The notes under the pieces are model-generated. The model was not told where the DNA came from, searched no databases, and saw only the letters and a program-made list of their open reading frames with translations. Below, piece by piece: positions 16,588-24,446 of a stretch of 50,277 nucleotides of DNA. How positions within the stretch are numbered: position 1 is the first letter of the stretch; every line of letters begins with the position of its first letter. The stretch is from CBDUXT01 sp965371245 (GTDB lineage: Bacteria; Planctomycetota; Phycisphaerae; UBA1845): NCBI GenBank assembly GCA_965371245.1, contig CBDUXT010000039.1, positions 1 to 50,277 of the forward strand, given 5' to 3'. The translations under genes and the position numbers were made by a program.

Positions 16588-17597
16588 GAGCCGGAGGGCA
16601 CGCCGCCGAGGATGCCGGTGTACCAGGCTTCGCCGAGTTGGGCATCCCGGAGGATGTCGTCGATGTTCGGAAGATCGGTCAGTCGAACGAAACGTGCCCC
16701 GTCCTCAAGTTTCTCGGCTACGACGACTTCCTCGGGATGGTCGCTGAAGAGATCGACGAAGTAGGGAGAGTGCGTGGTCGCGATGACCTGAACGGGCTCG
16801 CGGTCTTCTCCGAAGTTCTCCGGGTAGGCCAGGCGATACAGTGCGTCCTGCACATCTCGAAGGAGGCGCGGATGGATGCCGCGGTCCGGATCCTCAAGCC
16901 CGATGATCGGCGGCGGTTCGGGGACATAGGCGAGCGTCAGCATGGCAAGCGCAAGGAGTGTCCCGTCGGAAAGTTGGTTCGCCGGAATCTCGTGCCCGCC
17001 CGTGGAAGTACGAAGACGGATTGCGCGATGCCCGTCGAACGGGGTATCGAACAGTATCTGATCGAACTCGGGCAACCAACGGGCGAGTGCTTCGTTGACA
17101 AGCTGAAACCGCTCCGGGTGGTCGTCTCGCAGACGATCGAGAACGCCAGCTAGCTGAGCGCCATTCTCTTGTAGGGTCGTCCGTCGCTGAAGATGTATGG
17201 GTACGGCGATGGCGACTGGATCCAAGGCGAAAACACGAAAGCGCTCCAATGCGTTGTCCATCCTATTGATGTCATCACTGCCGAAGTGCAGCTCTGACGA
17301 TGGAATATGCCTCAGCCCCTCGATTGGTTTACGGCTCCACCGAACTAGTGTCTTCGCACCCTTTGACGGCGACCCCCAGGTTGCGGTGAGCGAAACTGTG
17401 CAATCGGCTTCAGCCTTCGCCTCGACATTGGCGAGATCGTCGAAGTTCAAGTCGTGGGTTTGCTTGAACGCGCGAAACGCCTGTAGCGCGGTACTCTTCC
17501 CGCTCCCGTTTGGGCCGACGATCAGGGTGAACGGGCCGAGCGGGAGCGTTGTGTCACGCAGCGCTTTGAAGTTCTCGAAATGAATGGATTCGATCAT
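16584..17597 (-). CDS. AAA_21/OLD-like ATPase
   Basis: A 337-residue ABC-type ATPase of the SMC/RecF/OLD branch: MIESIHFENFKALRD, Walker A GPNGSGKST (28-36), a signature-like LSDGTLLALAML, Walker B with IIGLEDPDRGIHPRLL, and the switch VIATTHSPYFVDLF. Members typically pair with a TOPRIM or HNH nuclease and sense invading DNA or its effects. It has no coiled-coil hinge, unlike SMC proteins. It overlaps the TOPRIM-like gene at its 3' end (16584-16587). At its 5' end it overlaps a small frame (17594-17597), giving two ATGA junctions in a row. Codon choice looks somewhat less GC-biased than in the neighbours, a hint of transfer judged by eye. Confidence 0.85.
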   Translation of the reverse strand: MIESIHFENFKALRDTTLPLGPFTLIVGPNGSGKSTALQAFRAFKQTHDLNFDDLANVEAKAEADCTVSLTATWGSPSKGAKTLVRWSRKPIEGLRHIPSSELHFGSDDINRMDNALERFRVFALDPVAIAVPIHLQRRTTLQENGAQLAGVLDRLRDDHPERFQLVNEALARWLPEFDQILFDTPFDGHRAIRLRTSTGGHEIPANQLSDGTLLALAMLTLAYVPEPPPIIGLEDPDRGIHPRLLRDVQDALYRLAYPENFGEDREPVQVIATTHSPYFVDLFSDHPEEVVVAEKLEDGARFVRLTDLPNIDDILRDAQLGEAWYTGILGGVPSGS

Positions 17598-17818
17598 GAC
17601 GTGGCGTCCGCCAACCCTTCGGCGCCGGTGAAGCCGCCGAGCTCTACGAGTCGAGCAGGCCGCATCCGAGCGTTCCGATCTGTGACTGCCTTACGCATTT
17701 CAGTATAGGGCACGGGGCGTCCGGGGCCAACTTTCCAGCGGAACCGAAGTCCGCTTGGTCGGCTTCGCTTGACAACCTTCCTGCTCGCCGTCACAACGGG
17801 CCGCCATGTTGCGGGCAT
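17594..17818 (-). CDS. possible small protein upstream of the ATPase
   Basis: A 74-codon frame whose stop overlaps the ATPase start as ATGA, the same junction as between ATPase and TOPRIM gene. The product is basic (RKVVKRSRPSGLRFRWKVG) with a conserved-looking tail (ARLVELGGFTGAEGL), but no family is recognised. An inner ATG (MRKAVTDRN) would give 34 residues. Its first codons overlap the start of the divergent TIM-barrel gene by 13 bases, so the longest version may be wrong. It could be a third module component or chance. Confidence 0.3.
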   Translation of the reverse strand: MPATWRPVVTASRKVVKRSRPSGLRFRWKVGPGRPVPYTEMRKAVTDRNARMRPARLVELGGFTGAEGLADATS

Positions 17819-18954
17819 TCGTCAGTGCGTCTCCTTGGGACCTGATCGACGACGATCTCGACGGCGGGCTTGATCGTCTGCACGGCGAGGTCGGCGTGAC
17901 GGGCGTCTCGCTCTGGGCCGTGGCGCCGCCGCTGGTGGAGCTGCGTACGCGCCCGATCAATCCCAGGGTGTTCCACACGCGCGGGGGGGCGTTCTTTCAT
18001 CCGGAGGGACGCTACTACGACGCGACGCGCTGCAAGCCCATCGCTTCCGCCCGCGTCAAAAGTAGCGACCCCATCGCGCGGATTCGTGCCGCCTGCGTCG
18101 ATCGCAAGATGGACGTTCGCTTGATGGTGTCGGCCGGCGCCGCCGGAAGGATGGCCGAGCGTTATCCGGAGATGGCCTGCAAGAACGTCTTTCGGGCCGT
18201 CTCCACGCGAAGCCTGTGTCTGTCGAACCCGGACGTCCAGGTCTACCTGATCGCACTGGTCACCGAGCTGTCGGCCAGGTATTCCCCGTCGGCCATCGTG
18301 CTGACCGACTTCCTTACTCGCTGGGGCGAGGCCGACGTAGCCGACCTGCGCGTTTCGGTCCCGCTGGGGGAAACGGGGCGGATGCTGCTGGGCCTTTGCT
18401 TTTGCGAATCGTGTCGGCAGCGCGCCGCCGAGGCGGGCGTTGACGCGATGGCCGCCGGCTCGGCTACCCAGGCCAACCTGCAACGCATGCTCGAAGTGGG
18501 CGGCTCGATCGACGCGCCGCCGGCGAACCTGCTGGCCGAGAACCAGGCCGTTTCCGGATACGTGGCCTGGCGCAACGGCGAGCTGACCCGGCTGCTTCGT
18601 CGCCTGGTCGAGGCGTGTCAAGCGGAGCTGCTGATCGAGCGGCCGGTCGCGCGGGATGTCGATGCCGGCTCGGCGCGTATGGATTACCAGGCCGCGTCCG
18701 GCGTCGTAACGTTCGTGGATGATCCCGCCGCGCTCGAGGAAGCGTGCTCGGGGAAGGGAACAAACGAGATTCGCGTGCCGGCCAGGCTTGCCACAGGGTC
18801 GCACGCCTCGGAACTGGTCAGCCTTCTCGCCAAGGGCGTTGAGCTCGGGATCACCGGTGTTCAGTTCGACAGCTACGGGCTGTTGTCCGATGACGCCCTG
18901 GTCCCAATCAAACAAGCCATTCGCTTCGCGCGGCGTTCGACGAGTGGTTCCTGA
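17806..18954 (+). CDS. TIM-barrel-like (glycoside-hydrolase-like) protein of unknown function
   Basis: The 382 residues look like a cytosolic beta/alpha-barrel: repeated strand-helix units such as VGVTGVSLWAVAP, DVRLMVSAGA, SAIVLTDFLTRWGEAD, LLIERPVARD and GITGVQFDSYGLLSDDAL. A cysteine pair (CFCESCRQRAAEAGV) sits where some putative sugar-active barrels carry the same motif. No signal peptide is visible. Proteins of this kind are usually annotated as hypothetical or as family-10-like glycosyl hydrolases. Substrate and catalytic acids cannot be assigned. The gene starts divergently from the ATPase module, and a family F half-repeat begins directly after its stop. Confidence 0.6.
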   Translation: MLRAFVSASPWDLIDDDLDGGLDRLHGEVGVTGVSLWAVAPPLVELRTRPINPRVFHTRGGAFFHPEGRYYDATRCKPIASARVKSSDPIARIRAACVDRKMDVRLMVSAGAAGRMAERYPEMACKNVFRAVSTRSLCLSNPDVQVYLIALVTELSARYSPSAIVLTDFLTRWGEADVADLRVSVPLGETGRMLLGLCFCESCRQRAAEAGVDAMAAGSATQANLQRMLEVGGSIDAPPANLLAENQAVSGYVAWRNGELTRLLRRLVEACQAELLIERPVARDVDAGSARMDYQAASGVVTFVDDPAALEEACSGKGTNEIRVPARLATGSHASELVSLLAKGVELGITGVQFDSYGLLSDDALVPIKQAIRFARRSTSGS

Positions 18955-18979
18955 CCGAGCCGCGACCGTCAGGGAGCGG
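18955..18979. repeat. family F half element
   Basis: It begins CCGAGCCGCGACCG and ends AGGGAGCGG, directly after a TGA stop. The same unit occurs at 26906-26930 and, as an inverted pair, at 47813-47892. Confidence 0.6.
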
Positions 18980-19007
18980 AAGGACAGGCGTATTCGATAT
19001 CTTGGAT

Positions 19008-19088
19008 GGGTGGCCCACCTCTTTAGAGGTGGGGGACTCGAACGTTCTCCGGATTCGCGTCCCCCACGGCTAAAGCCATGGGCCACCC
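19008..19088. repeat. family C palindromic element, copy 2
   Basis: Exactly 81 bp, with the same 10-bp ends as copy 1 (GGGTGGCCCA and TGGGCCACCC). The two internal arms (CCTCTTTAGAGG and CATGG/CCATG with TTTAGC) appear in the reverse order, so the copy is inverted. It lies between the TIM-barrel gene and the M48 protease gene. Confidence 0.85.
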
Positions 19089-19145
19089 AACTCGTAAGTT
19101 CAATCGTGACGATGTACGAGTTGTGTCGCGACACTAGGGTACTGC

Positions 19146-20669
19146 ATGCACTTTCACACGATCCTTGCCTTCGCGCTGCTTTTCTGGATGGCGGATCAGC
19201 GCGATCGCGGGGCGGGCATCGTTGAAAGCAGCATGACCTGGACGCTGATCGCCGTGTTCGGTCAGTGGGTTCTCCTTGTGGCCGCCGGCATGCATTCCAC
19301 CTGGCGCGCCATGCGCCTCTTGCGGAAAAACGACGACGCCGGTCTCGCCGCGCAGCGCCTCCATCACCGCGCAACGGCCGTGCTGCGTCTGGCTGCCCTG
19401 GCGGGTTTCGCAGCCACATTGCGCTATACGCAGTGGCCGCGGTGGTTCGTGTTCGAGAACGTCTCGCCCGCTCTGCAGATCTTCGGCGACCTGATCACGG
19501 TGGCCCCGTTTTTCGTCAACATCCTGATCCTCTGGTTGACGGCCTATCCGATCGATCGAGAGATGCGCGATCAGAGTCTGCGCCTCGCTAACGGCGTCGA
19601 TCCGCCGGACCAGCGGTGGGGGCTTTGGTCCTATCTCGATTTCAACCTCCGTCACCAGATGCTCGTGGTGGCCGTCCCCATGACGCTGATTCTCTTCGCG
19701 GCCGACCTCACCCGTGGCTACGAGCAACGCCTCCGTTCGGTCAGCGGTTGGTTCTGGGCTCCGGACGTGCTATTGGGGTTGGTCGCACTGGTTGTGTTCG
19801 TCATCTCGCCGGCGCTCCTCAGCCGGATCTGGCACACGTCGCCGATTCCGGCGGGTGAGGTTCGTGACCGGCTTGAGGCCCTTTGCAAAGGGGTTGGGCT
19901 TCGGTGTCGGGACATTCTCGTCTGGCACAGCGACGGGATGATGATCAACGCCGCGGTCATGGGCCTCTGGGGTCCGGTTCGATACGTCATGCTCTCCGAC
20001 GCCCTGCTTGACACCATGAGCACGCGGCAGATCGAGTCCGTCTTCGGTCACGAGGCCGGTCACATCCGCCACCGCCACATTCAGCTCTTCCTCGTCTTTG
20101 CGTTTGTCGGTTGGCTCGTGGTGGCCGGGTTGATGGAGGGGTTGGCCCGTGTGGCCGGCGGAGCCGGTGGCCTCTCGCCGATCGCCCTGCAGGGAGCCGG
20201 TGTTGTCGCCACGGCGCTGTTCTGGTGGCTCGGCTTCGGATGGGTCTCGCGTCGGTTCGAGCGGCAGGCCGACCTGTTCGGCGCGCGCTGCGTGACGCCC
20301 GGTCCGTCCGAGTGCAACCTGCCCTGCGCCGTGCATCCCGACCGGGCCACCACGCGTGAGTCGGCTGGTCGGGTTTGTGCGACCGGGGCCGAGGTGTTCG
20401 CCTCGGCGCTCGATCGGGTGGCGATCTTGAACGGCATCCCCCACGAGGAGCGGAGCTGGCGACACTCGTCGATCGGGAGTCGCATCCGGTTTCTTCACTC
20501 GATGGCGGGCGATCCAAACCGGACGGCGCGGTTCGAGCGGCTTTTGTGGCGGATCAAGCTGGTTCTCGTCGGGCTGGCGGTTAGCGGCTCGGTGATTACG
20601 GTGTACTATTGGGCGTCCGTTCCACAGCCGCCGCTGGTGCGTACCCAGGTGCGTGCGATGGGGCGATGA
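19146..20669 (+). CDS. M48-family membrane metalloprotease
   Basis: The 507-residue protein has about five hydrophobic segments in the first 250 residues, then the M48 domain: GMMINAAVMG, the zinc motif HEAGH (302-306) in SVFGHEAGHIRHRH, two more membrane segments, and the downstream ligand region RFERQADLFGARC with the third zinc ligand Glu. This is the layout of Ste24/HtpX-type proteases, which act at the inner membrane in quality control. It is longer than HtpX (about 290) because of the extended N-terminal membrane region. AGGG lies upstream of the ATG. It ends just before the folD-like gene and probably shares its transcript. Confidence 0.87.
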   Translation: MHFHTILAFALLFWMADQRDRGAGIVESSMTWTLIAVFGQWVLLVAAGMHSTWRAMRLLRKNDDAGLAAQRLHHRATAVLRLAALAGFAATLRYTQWPRWFVFENVSPALQIFGDLITVAPFFVNILILWLTAYPIDREMRDQSLRLANGVDPPDQRWGLWSYLDFNLRHQMLVVAVPMTLILFAADLTRGYEQRLRSVSGWFWAPDVLLGLVALVVFVISPALLSRIWHTSPIPAGEVRDRLEALCKGVGLRCRDILVWHSDGMMINAAVMGLWGPVRYVMLSDALLDTMSTRQIESVFGHEAGHIRHRHIQLFLVFAFVGWLVVAGLMEGLARVAGGAGGLSPIALQGAGVVATALFWWLGFGWVSRRFERQADLFGARCVTPGPSECNLPCAVHPDRATTRESAGRVCATGAEVFASALDRVAILNGIPHEERSWRHSSIGSRIRFLHSMAGDPNRTARFERLLWRIKLVLVGLAVSGSVITVYYWASVPQPPLVRTQVRAMGR

Positions 20670-20741
20670 TCCATGCGGGATCGTGGAAGGGCGTTTGACC
20701 GCTTCAAAGTCGGCGAGACAGCCGTCGGCACGAGTGTGAGG

Positions 20742-21626
20742 ATGGAACCCAGGATCATCGACGGTAGGGCGTTGGGGTATTGCCTCAAGGAAGACGCCGC
20801 GCGGCAGGTCCGCGAGCTTGCCGAGCGGGGCGTCCGGGTCCGCCTCGATGCCGTGATGGTCGGCGATCCTGATGTCGGCGAGATCTATGCCCGCTCACAG
20901 CGCAACCGGTGCCAGGATGTTGGCATCACCTACGAGCTACACACGCTCGGGGCGGATGCCACGGAGGCCGACGTGTGTGCCACGATACGCGGGCTGAATC
21001 AGAACCCGGCCGTCACGGGCATCCTCTTGAATCTCCCCCTGCCCCCGGGGATTGACACGCCCGCCGTTCAGTACTGCATCGATCCCTACAAGGACGTCGA
21101 GGGCGTGAACCCGGGAAACATCGGGCTGTTGTTCTATGACAATCCGATCATCGCGCCGTGTACGGCGCTGGCGGTCATGGCGATCCTCAAAGAGGCCGAT
21201 GTCGATCCGCACGGGATGGACGCCGTCGTGGTCGGTCAGGGGGCGATCGCCGGTAAGCCGGTTTCGCTTTTCCTGCTGCACGAGATGGCCACCGTGACCT
21301 GTTGCCACATCGCGACGCGCAATCTCGCAGCGCACACTCGCCGGGCTGATCTGTTGATCGTGGCCGTCGGCAAGCCGGGTCTGATCGGAAAAGAGCACGT
21401 CAAGCCCGGCGCGGTGGTGATCGACGTGGGGATTAACTCCGTGCCCGGACCGGGTGGCGGGCGCAAGGTTGTGGGCGATGTGCTGTTCGATGAGGTGAAG
21501 GACGTGGCGAGTGTGATCACGCCCGTCCCCGGCGGTGTGGGTCCGGTGACCGTCGCGGTTCTTCTGGGCAGCGCGGTCGAGGCGGCTCGAAAGCAACTCG
21601 CCCGTCCGCGACGGCTGGAGACATAG
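20742..21626 (+). CDS. folD: FolD-family methylene-tetrahydrofolate dehydrogenase, catalytic residues altered
   Basis: FolD normally oxidises 5,10-methylene-THF and hydrolyses 5,10-methenyl-THF. The 294 residues align end to end: IIDGRALG, VGDPDVGEIYARSQRN, GILLNLPLPPGID, KDVEGVNPGNIGLL, VVVGQGAIAGKPVS, VAVGKPGLIG, VIDVGIN and the closing PGGVGPVTVAVLL. Compared with E. coli FolD from memory, the catalytic lysine (Lys54, four residues after the conserved Tyr) is Gln, the active-site Gln98 is Asn, and Asp121 is Glu. The cofactor loop GAS/GRS is GQG. Loss of the lysine should abolish cyclohydrolase activity but can leave dehydrogenase activity, so a monofunctional or repurposed enzyme is likely. 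Homology starts at the ATG at 20742. An in-frame ATG at 20673, three bases after the protease stop, would add 23 residues. Confidence 0.85.
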   Translation: MEPRIIDGRALGYCLKEDAARQVRELAERGVRVRLDAVMVGDPDVGEIYARSQRNRCQDVGITYELHTLGADATEADVCATIRGLNQNPAVTGILLNLPLPPGIDTPAVQYCIDPYKDVEGVNPGNIGLLFYDNPIIAPCTALAVMAILKEADVDPHGMDAVVVGQGAIAGKPVSLFLLHEMATVTCCHIATRNLAAHTRRADLLIVAVGKPGLIGKEHVKPGAVVIDVGINSVPGPGGGRKVVGDVLFDEVKDVASVITPVPGGVGPVTVAVLLGSAVEAARKQLARPRRLET

Positions 21627-21699
21627 GCGGTGAGGTTGATTGATCCAAACAAGAGCCTCGCGAACGCTCTCCCCAGAAGAGCCGGACCCTCGCCTGGTA

Positions 21700-21853
21700 C
21701 CGTTTCCAAAAAGGTCATTTCGTTTTTCGAGTGGCATGCCCAAGCCGGAGGCGCGGGCATGCGTCGGCCCACGCAGTACATGGCCGCGCTGCGCTTGGCC
21801 ATGCCACCCAACGAGCGCAGCCGCCAAGAAGCGAGCCACCTTTTTGGAAACGG
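21700..21853. mobile_element. MITE-like element, family D copy 1
   Basis: A 154-bp segment bounded by perfect 16-bp terminal inverted repeats (CCGTTTCCAAAAAGGT and ACCTTTTTGGAAACGG). Its core (21731-21807) is itself palindromic-ended (GTGGCATGCCCAAGC and GCTTGGCCATGCCAC, one mismatch). It encodes no protein, though a frame starting at 21630 reads through it into the next gene. The right end stops four bases before the ATG at 21858, so the element supplies that gene's ribosome-binding region (GGAAA). No target-site duplication was established. Confidence 0.7.
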
Positions 21854-21857
21854 CCCT

Positions 21858-23546
21858 ATGATATGCTCAATTCTGATAGCTTTTACATCGCTGGGAGCGG
21901 CGGCCTCGGCTCAAACAGTGGTTGACGCGGCGACTCCTCCGGAGACGCAAAGCGCGGGTCTTGCCGGTTCCCAGAGTCAGGCGTCCGTAGAAGATGTTCT
22001 GACACTACTGCCGGCCGACACACTGGCGGTCGTCGTCGCGCGAAGTCTCAAAGAGTTGGATGAACGATCGGCGGCGCTGCTCAAACGCCTCGATCTTCCG
22101 ACGCACCCAGCCATGCCCGTGCTTGCGACGCTGGGTGTGATGACGGGGGTGGATGCGTCGCGCGCGGCGGGCGTTGCCATCCTCGCCACCGAGACAAAGA
22201 CCCCGCTACCCGACGGCCTGGTGCTGCTGCTTCCCACGACGAACACCGCTGCGCTCATCGTGATGCTTCAGCCGGAGCCGGTGGAAGACGGTTTCTGGCG
22301 AGTCTCCATCCGTGGACGCGAGTCTTTCGTAGGTGCGCGCGACGGCTATACCGTTTTTGGGGCTAGTCTCGTCATGGTCAAACGCGTGGTGAGGGGCGGA
22401 TCGTCACTCGCGCCGCGGCTCTCAACCCGGCAACGCGAACGCCTCCTTGCGGACGACCTGTTCGCGTGGTTTGATTCCTCCATCCGGACACGGGTCCGCG
22501 GGGCGGGGGCACTGGGCGCGTGGATGCAACAGGCATTGGGTGTCGGTGCCGAGTCACTGGATCTCTATGCCGACGGATGCGCGTCCGCGCGGTTCGATCC
22601 GAAAGGCATCAGACTCAGATTCTTGCTTCGGCCGCGCAGTGCCGAGCCTGTGGGTGATGACAGTGCCGCGCTTTCGGCACCGGCGATTGCATGGCCGGGC
22701 GAGCCCCTCGCGGTGGCTGTCGAGGTGGCCAATGGAACGGGTGGGGGCCGTGGTCGGCTGCTGCTCAAGTGGGTGACCAGGCGGCTTCTCGACGGGGCGT
22801 ACATCGACTCGACGCGCGTCTCGGAGTTGTCCGCGGCCTTTCTGACCGTGGCCGATTCGGTTGACGTGTCGAGCTTGCAGGTCGCGCTGTCGCCCGGCGG
22901 TCGAATGGCCGCGACGCTGATGCTCCACGCCAAGAGGGGCGTCAAGGCTCCGCTGGAGAGTATCCAGCGGTTGGTCGAGACGCTCGCCGGGGATGTCTTT
23001 GTCGATCCGAAGGTTCGCCTCGCCTTGCAGCGCCTGAAGTACGTCCCCGCGGCCGAGACGGTCGCGGAGATTCCGGTCGATCATGTCACGCTCGATGTCA
23101 CCGGTCTCACGTCCGTCGATACAGAGGCCGTGCGTGCGGTCTTCGGTAGTGAAGGGCTTCTGGCACGCGTGGGGGCTATCGATGGCAACCCGACGGTCAT
23201 CACGCTTGGCGGTGGGTCGGCACGATTCGCCCGCGCCGTTGCCGCGGTGCGCTCGATGCGGCCCGCACTCACCCTGGATTCCCAGCGCGACACGTCGTCG
23301 CTGTTCTTGAAGGCGCGGATTTCAGTCGATCAGTGGCTGGCGCTTTGGCATGCGATCAGCCTGGTTACCGGGACGGGCGGCGACGCTCCGGAAATTCCGG
23401 TGCTCAGCGCTCCCGTGACCTTGACGATGGGTCTGACCTCAGGCGGCGAGACGGACGTGGATCTGTTTCTTCCAGCCGATGTGATTGCAGCGGCCCGGGG
23501 CGGGTTGTTCTGGAATCGGTCCGTTTCGCCGGGCGGTGGTAACTGA
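21858..23546 (+). CDS. exported protein of unknown function
   Basis: The 562-residue product begins with a signal peptide (MICSILIAFTSLGAAASAQ, cleavage probably after ASA). The rest has no recognised family: repeated strand-rich segments with LLPADTLAVVVARSLKEL, GDGLVLLLP-like runs, and DVTGLTSVDTEAV. Planctomycete exported proteins with a DTLAVV-type opening are often annotated as DUF3352-like. That link is only suggested by the LLPADT motif and by repeated evaluation-like modules. The ATG at 21858 is chosen because the signal peptide starts there. The 76 extra codons of the longer frame are encoded by the family D element. It is followed by yceH after 28 bases. Confidence 0.7.
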   Translation: MICSILIAFTSLGAAASAQTVVDAATPPETQSAGLAGSQSQASVEDVLTLLPADTLAVVVARSLKELDERSAALLKRLDLPTHPAMPVLATLGVMTGVDASRAAGVAILATETKTPLPDGLVLLLPTTNTAALIVMLQPEPVEDGFWRVSIRGRESFVGARDGYTVFGASLVMVKRVVRGGSSLAPRLSTRQRERLLADDLFAWFDSSIRTRVRGAGALGAWMQQALGVGAESLDLYADGCASARFDPKGIRLRFLLRPRSAEPVGDDSAALSAPAIAWPGEPLAVAVEVANGTGGGRGRLLLKWVTRRLLDGAYIDSTRVSELSAAFLTVADSVDVSSLQVALSPGGRMAATLMLHAKRGVKAPLESIQRLVETLAGDVFVDPKVRLALQRLKYVPAAETVAEIPVDHVTLDVTGLTSVDTEAVRAVFGSEGLLARVGAIDGNPTVITLGGGSARFARAVAAVRSMRPALTLDSQRDTSSLFLKARISVDQWLALWHAISLVTGTGGDAPEIPVLSAPVTLTMGLTSGGETDVDLFLPADVIAAARGGLFWNRSVSPGGGN

Positions 23547-23574
23547 TGCGAGGCTCCGGACGGAGGCTTCACTC

Positions 23575-24285
23575 ATGGCGCTGACACTTGATGACGCGGA
23601 GCAGCGCATCCTGGGGGTGCTCATGGAGAAATGTCTATCGCAGCCCGGCAGCTATCCCCTCACGCTCAACATGATTGTTCTGGGCGCGAACCAGAAGCAA
23701 AACCGCGATCCAGTCGTCGAGTTCCCCGAGCGCGAGCTTGCCCGCGCGCTGCACTCACTTCAAACCAAGAACCTCGTAGGGCAAGCCCGGTCCGCGATCG
23801 GCGCCCGCGCCAACCGGTTCGAGCACCGGGTGGTCGAGCAGCTCGGCTGGGACCGCCGTGAGCAAGCCGTCATGGCCGAGCTCATGTTGCGGGGTCGCCA
23901 GACCGTGGGCGAACTACGCACGCGTGCGTCCCGCATGACCCCGTTCAGCGATCTCGCCTCGGTCATGGCCACGCTCGGCGTCTTGGCCGGCGGGGATACC
24001 GCCTACGTTGAAGAGCTCGAGCGCGAGCCCGGTCGATCGACCACGCGATTTCGACATTTGGTTTGCAGTGCGGTGCCACGCGACGGTAGTGGCGCGCCCG
24101 ATGGGTCGGTTGTCGAGTCGGTCGCCGAAGCGGTGGTGGCCCCGGTCTCGTCGGAGCCCGGCGAACCGCTGGCGGAGCGAGTCGCCGCGCTTGAGCGGCG
24201 AGTCGCGGAACTGAGCCGGGATCTGGATGCGATCAAGAAAAGAGAAGCGGTGGCGGTCGACGCGGGCGAATCGCCACCCGTATAA
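23575..24285 (+). CDS. yceH: YceH/UPF0502 (DUF480) family protein
   Basis: The 236 residues match the DUF480 family: LTLDDAEQRILGVLMEKCLSQPGSYPLTLNMIVLGANQKQNRDPV is its N-terminal winged-helix signature. A second winged helix follows (VMAELMLRGRQTVGELRTRASRM), then EREPGRSTTRFRHL. The C-terminus (about 200-230) is a short coiled coil, LAERVAALERRVAELSRDLDAI. The function is not established; the fold suggests nucleic-acid binding. GGAGG lies eight bases before the ATG. It follows the exported-protein gene and precedes hsp20. Confidence 0.9.
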   Translation: MALTLDDAEQRILGVLMEKCLSQPGSYPLTLNMIVLGANQKQNRDPVVEFPERELARALHSLQTKNLVGQARSAIGARANRFEHRVVEQLGWDRREQAVMAELMLRGRQTVGELRTRASRMTPFSDLASVMATLGVLAGGDTAYVEELEREPGRSTTRFRHLVCSAVPRDGSGAPDGSVVESVAEAVVAPVSSEPGEPLAERVAALERRVAELSRDLDAIKKREAVAVDAGESPPV

Positions 24286-24357
24286 TGAAGGCGTCGCATC
24301 GTCGAGCGGTTGCGCCGGGCTTGTCGGCGTCCCGGTTTCTTGAACGGTGCGGCCTGG

Positions 24358-24378
24358 TTGAGGATTCTTGGACCTCAA
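24358..24378. promoter_or_regulatory. inverted repeat upstream of hsp20
   Basis: TTGAGG-N9-CCTCAA, about 70 bases before the hsp20 start. The nine-base spacing equals that of CIRCE but the sequence does not match it. A CTTGAA box lies just upstream (about 24339). It may be a heat-shock operator or chance. Confidence 0.2.
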
Positions 24379-24446
24379 GCAATGGCTTGCAGGTTGTTAG
24401 AGCGCCGCCCTCGGCGGCCGGCTACGTATTCGGGGAGTGCCACACC

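Noticed and set aside
17791..19419. 542-codon minus-strand frame over the TIM-barrel gene and M48 start
   Set aside because: It reads through the family C repeat and through the start of the M48 gene and has no motif; the plus-strand genes have coherent structure.
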